Assembly: GCA_946478915.1 (NCBI GenBank)
Contig: CAMLER010000286.1
Coordinates: forward strand, 1-6,683
DNA length: 6,683 nt
Source: an uncultured Chryseolinea sp.
Lineage (GTDB): Bacteria; Bacteroidota; Bacteroidia; Cytophagales; Cyclobacteriaceae
Reading direction: 5' to 3'
The notes beneath the pieces were generated by a model. The model was not told the DNA's origin, did no database searches, and saw only the letters and a program-made list of their open reading frames with translations. Positions 6,518 to 6,683 of this stretch are shown here, piece after piece. Position 1 is the stretch's first letter. Every line of letters begins with the position of its first letter. The position numbers and the translations under genes were made by a program.

Positions 6518-6683
6518 ATGCAAAAGCGTTATCTAAAGTTTGCGGGATGGATCTTTTCTTTAGTAGCTGTGGGTGTCTACAGTGGATTCGTCTATGAAAA
6601 TCATAAGACGGATTCTCATCATCATGATCATAGCGACCATTATCACGAGCACAGTTCGCAGGGCGTCGTTATTCCTTCAGAGA
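6518..6683 (+). CDS. Partial gene: membrane-anchored protein with a histidine-rich stretch, unknown function
   Basis: The frame is open from ATG 6518 to the window end, giving 55 residues with the C-terminus missing. It begins MQKRYLKF, followed by a hydrophobic segment at about residues 8-26, either an uncleaved membrane anchor or a signal peptide with the bulk outside the cytoplasm. Residues 29-45 hold eight histidines (H29, H34-36, H38, H41, H43, H45) mixed with Asp and Glu, then a plainer sequence, GVVIPSE. Such clusters often bind zinc, nickel or copper, but no family is recognised and the informative part lies outside the window. The start is supported by the basic n-region followed by a hydrophobic segment. 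There is no Shine-Dalgarno; a weak -7-like TATTTCTG lies at 6490-6497 without a -33 partner. The gene begins 31 bases after the terminator, so it probably has its own promoter. Confidence 0.7.
   Translation, partial: MQKRYLKFAGWIFSLVAVGVYSGFVYENHKTDSHHHDHSDHYHEHSSQGVVIPSE

Overview
The window looks like chromosomal DNA from a Bacteroidota bacterium, most likely Cytophagales or a close relative. The evidence is a SusC-type TonB-dependent transporter followed 12 bases later by a SusD-type surface lipoprotein, a pair essentially confined to this phylum. Start regions lack a clear Shine-Dalgarno (except possibly at the SusD-like gene), and there is a promoter-like box of the Bacteroidota form TAnnTTTG. 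Placement below phylum rests on remembered resemblance of the SusC/SusD subfamily, not on a search.

Layout, all genes on the + strand. Bases 1-273 are non-coding and hold two seven-base tandem repeat arrays in opposite orientation (42-83 and 130-164), an imperfect hairpin (175-219) and a probable promoter box (224-231). Bases 274-1122 encode a small ROK-family sugar kinase that keeps the catalytic and phosphate-binding motifs but lacks the usual zinc-binding cysteine cluster. Bases 1123-1372 are non-coding, with a cluster of palindromes upstream of the transporter. Bases 1373-4765 encode a complete SusC/RagA transporter, and 4778-6433 a complete SusD/RagB lipoprotein of the SusD-like_2 type. 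A strong intrinsic terminator (6454-6486) closes this pair. A new gene begins at 6518 and runs off the window; its visible part is a membrane anchor followed by a histidine-rich stretch.

Working model: the SusD-like lipoprotein captures a ligand at the cell surface and SusC imports it across the outer membrane using TonB energy. The cytoplasmic ROK kinase may phosphorylate a sugar released from it. The link between kinase and transporter is inferred only from adjacency and shared strand: a 250-base gap separates them and no glycoside hydrolase, peptidase or dedicated regulator is visible. The substrate cannot be read from this window. No complete new system is visible; the items most worth a second look are the opposed heptamer arrays, the zinc-motif-less kinase and the truncated histidine-rich protein.
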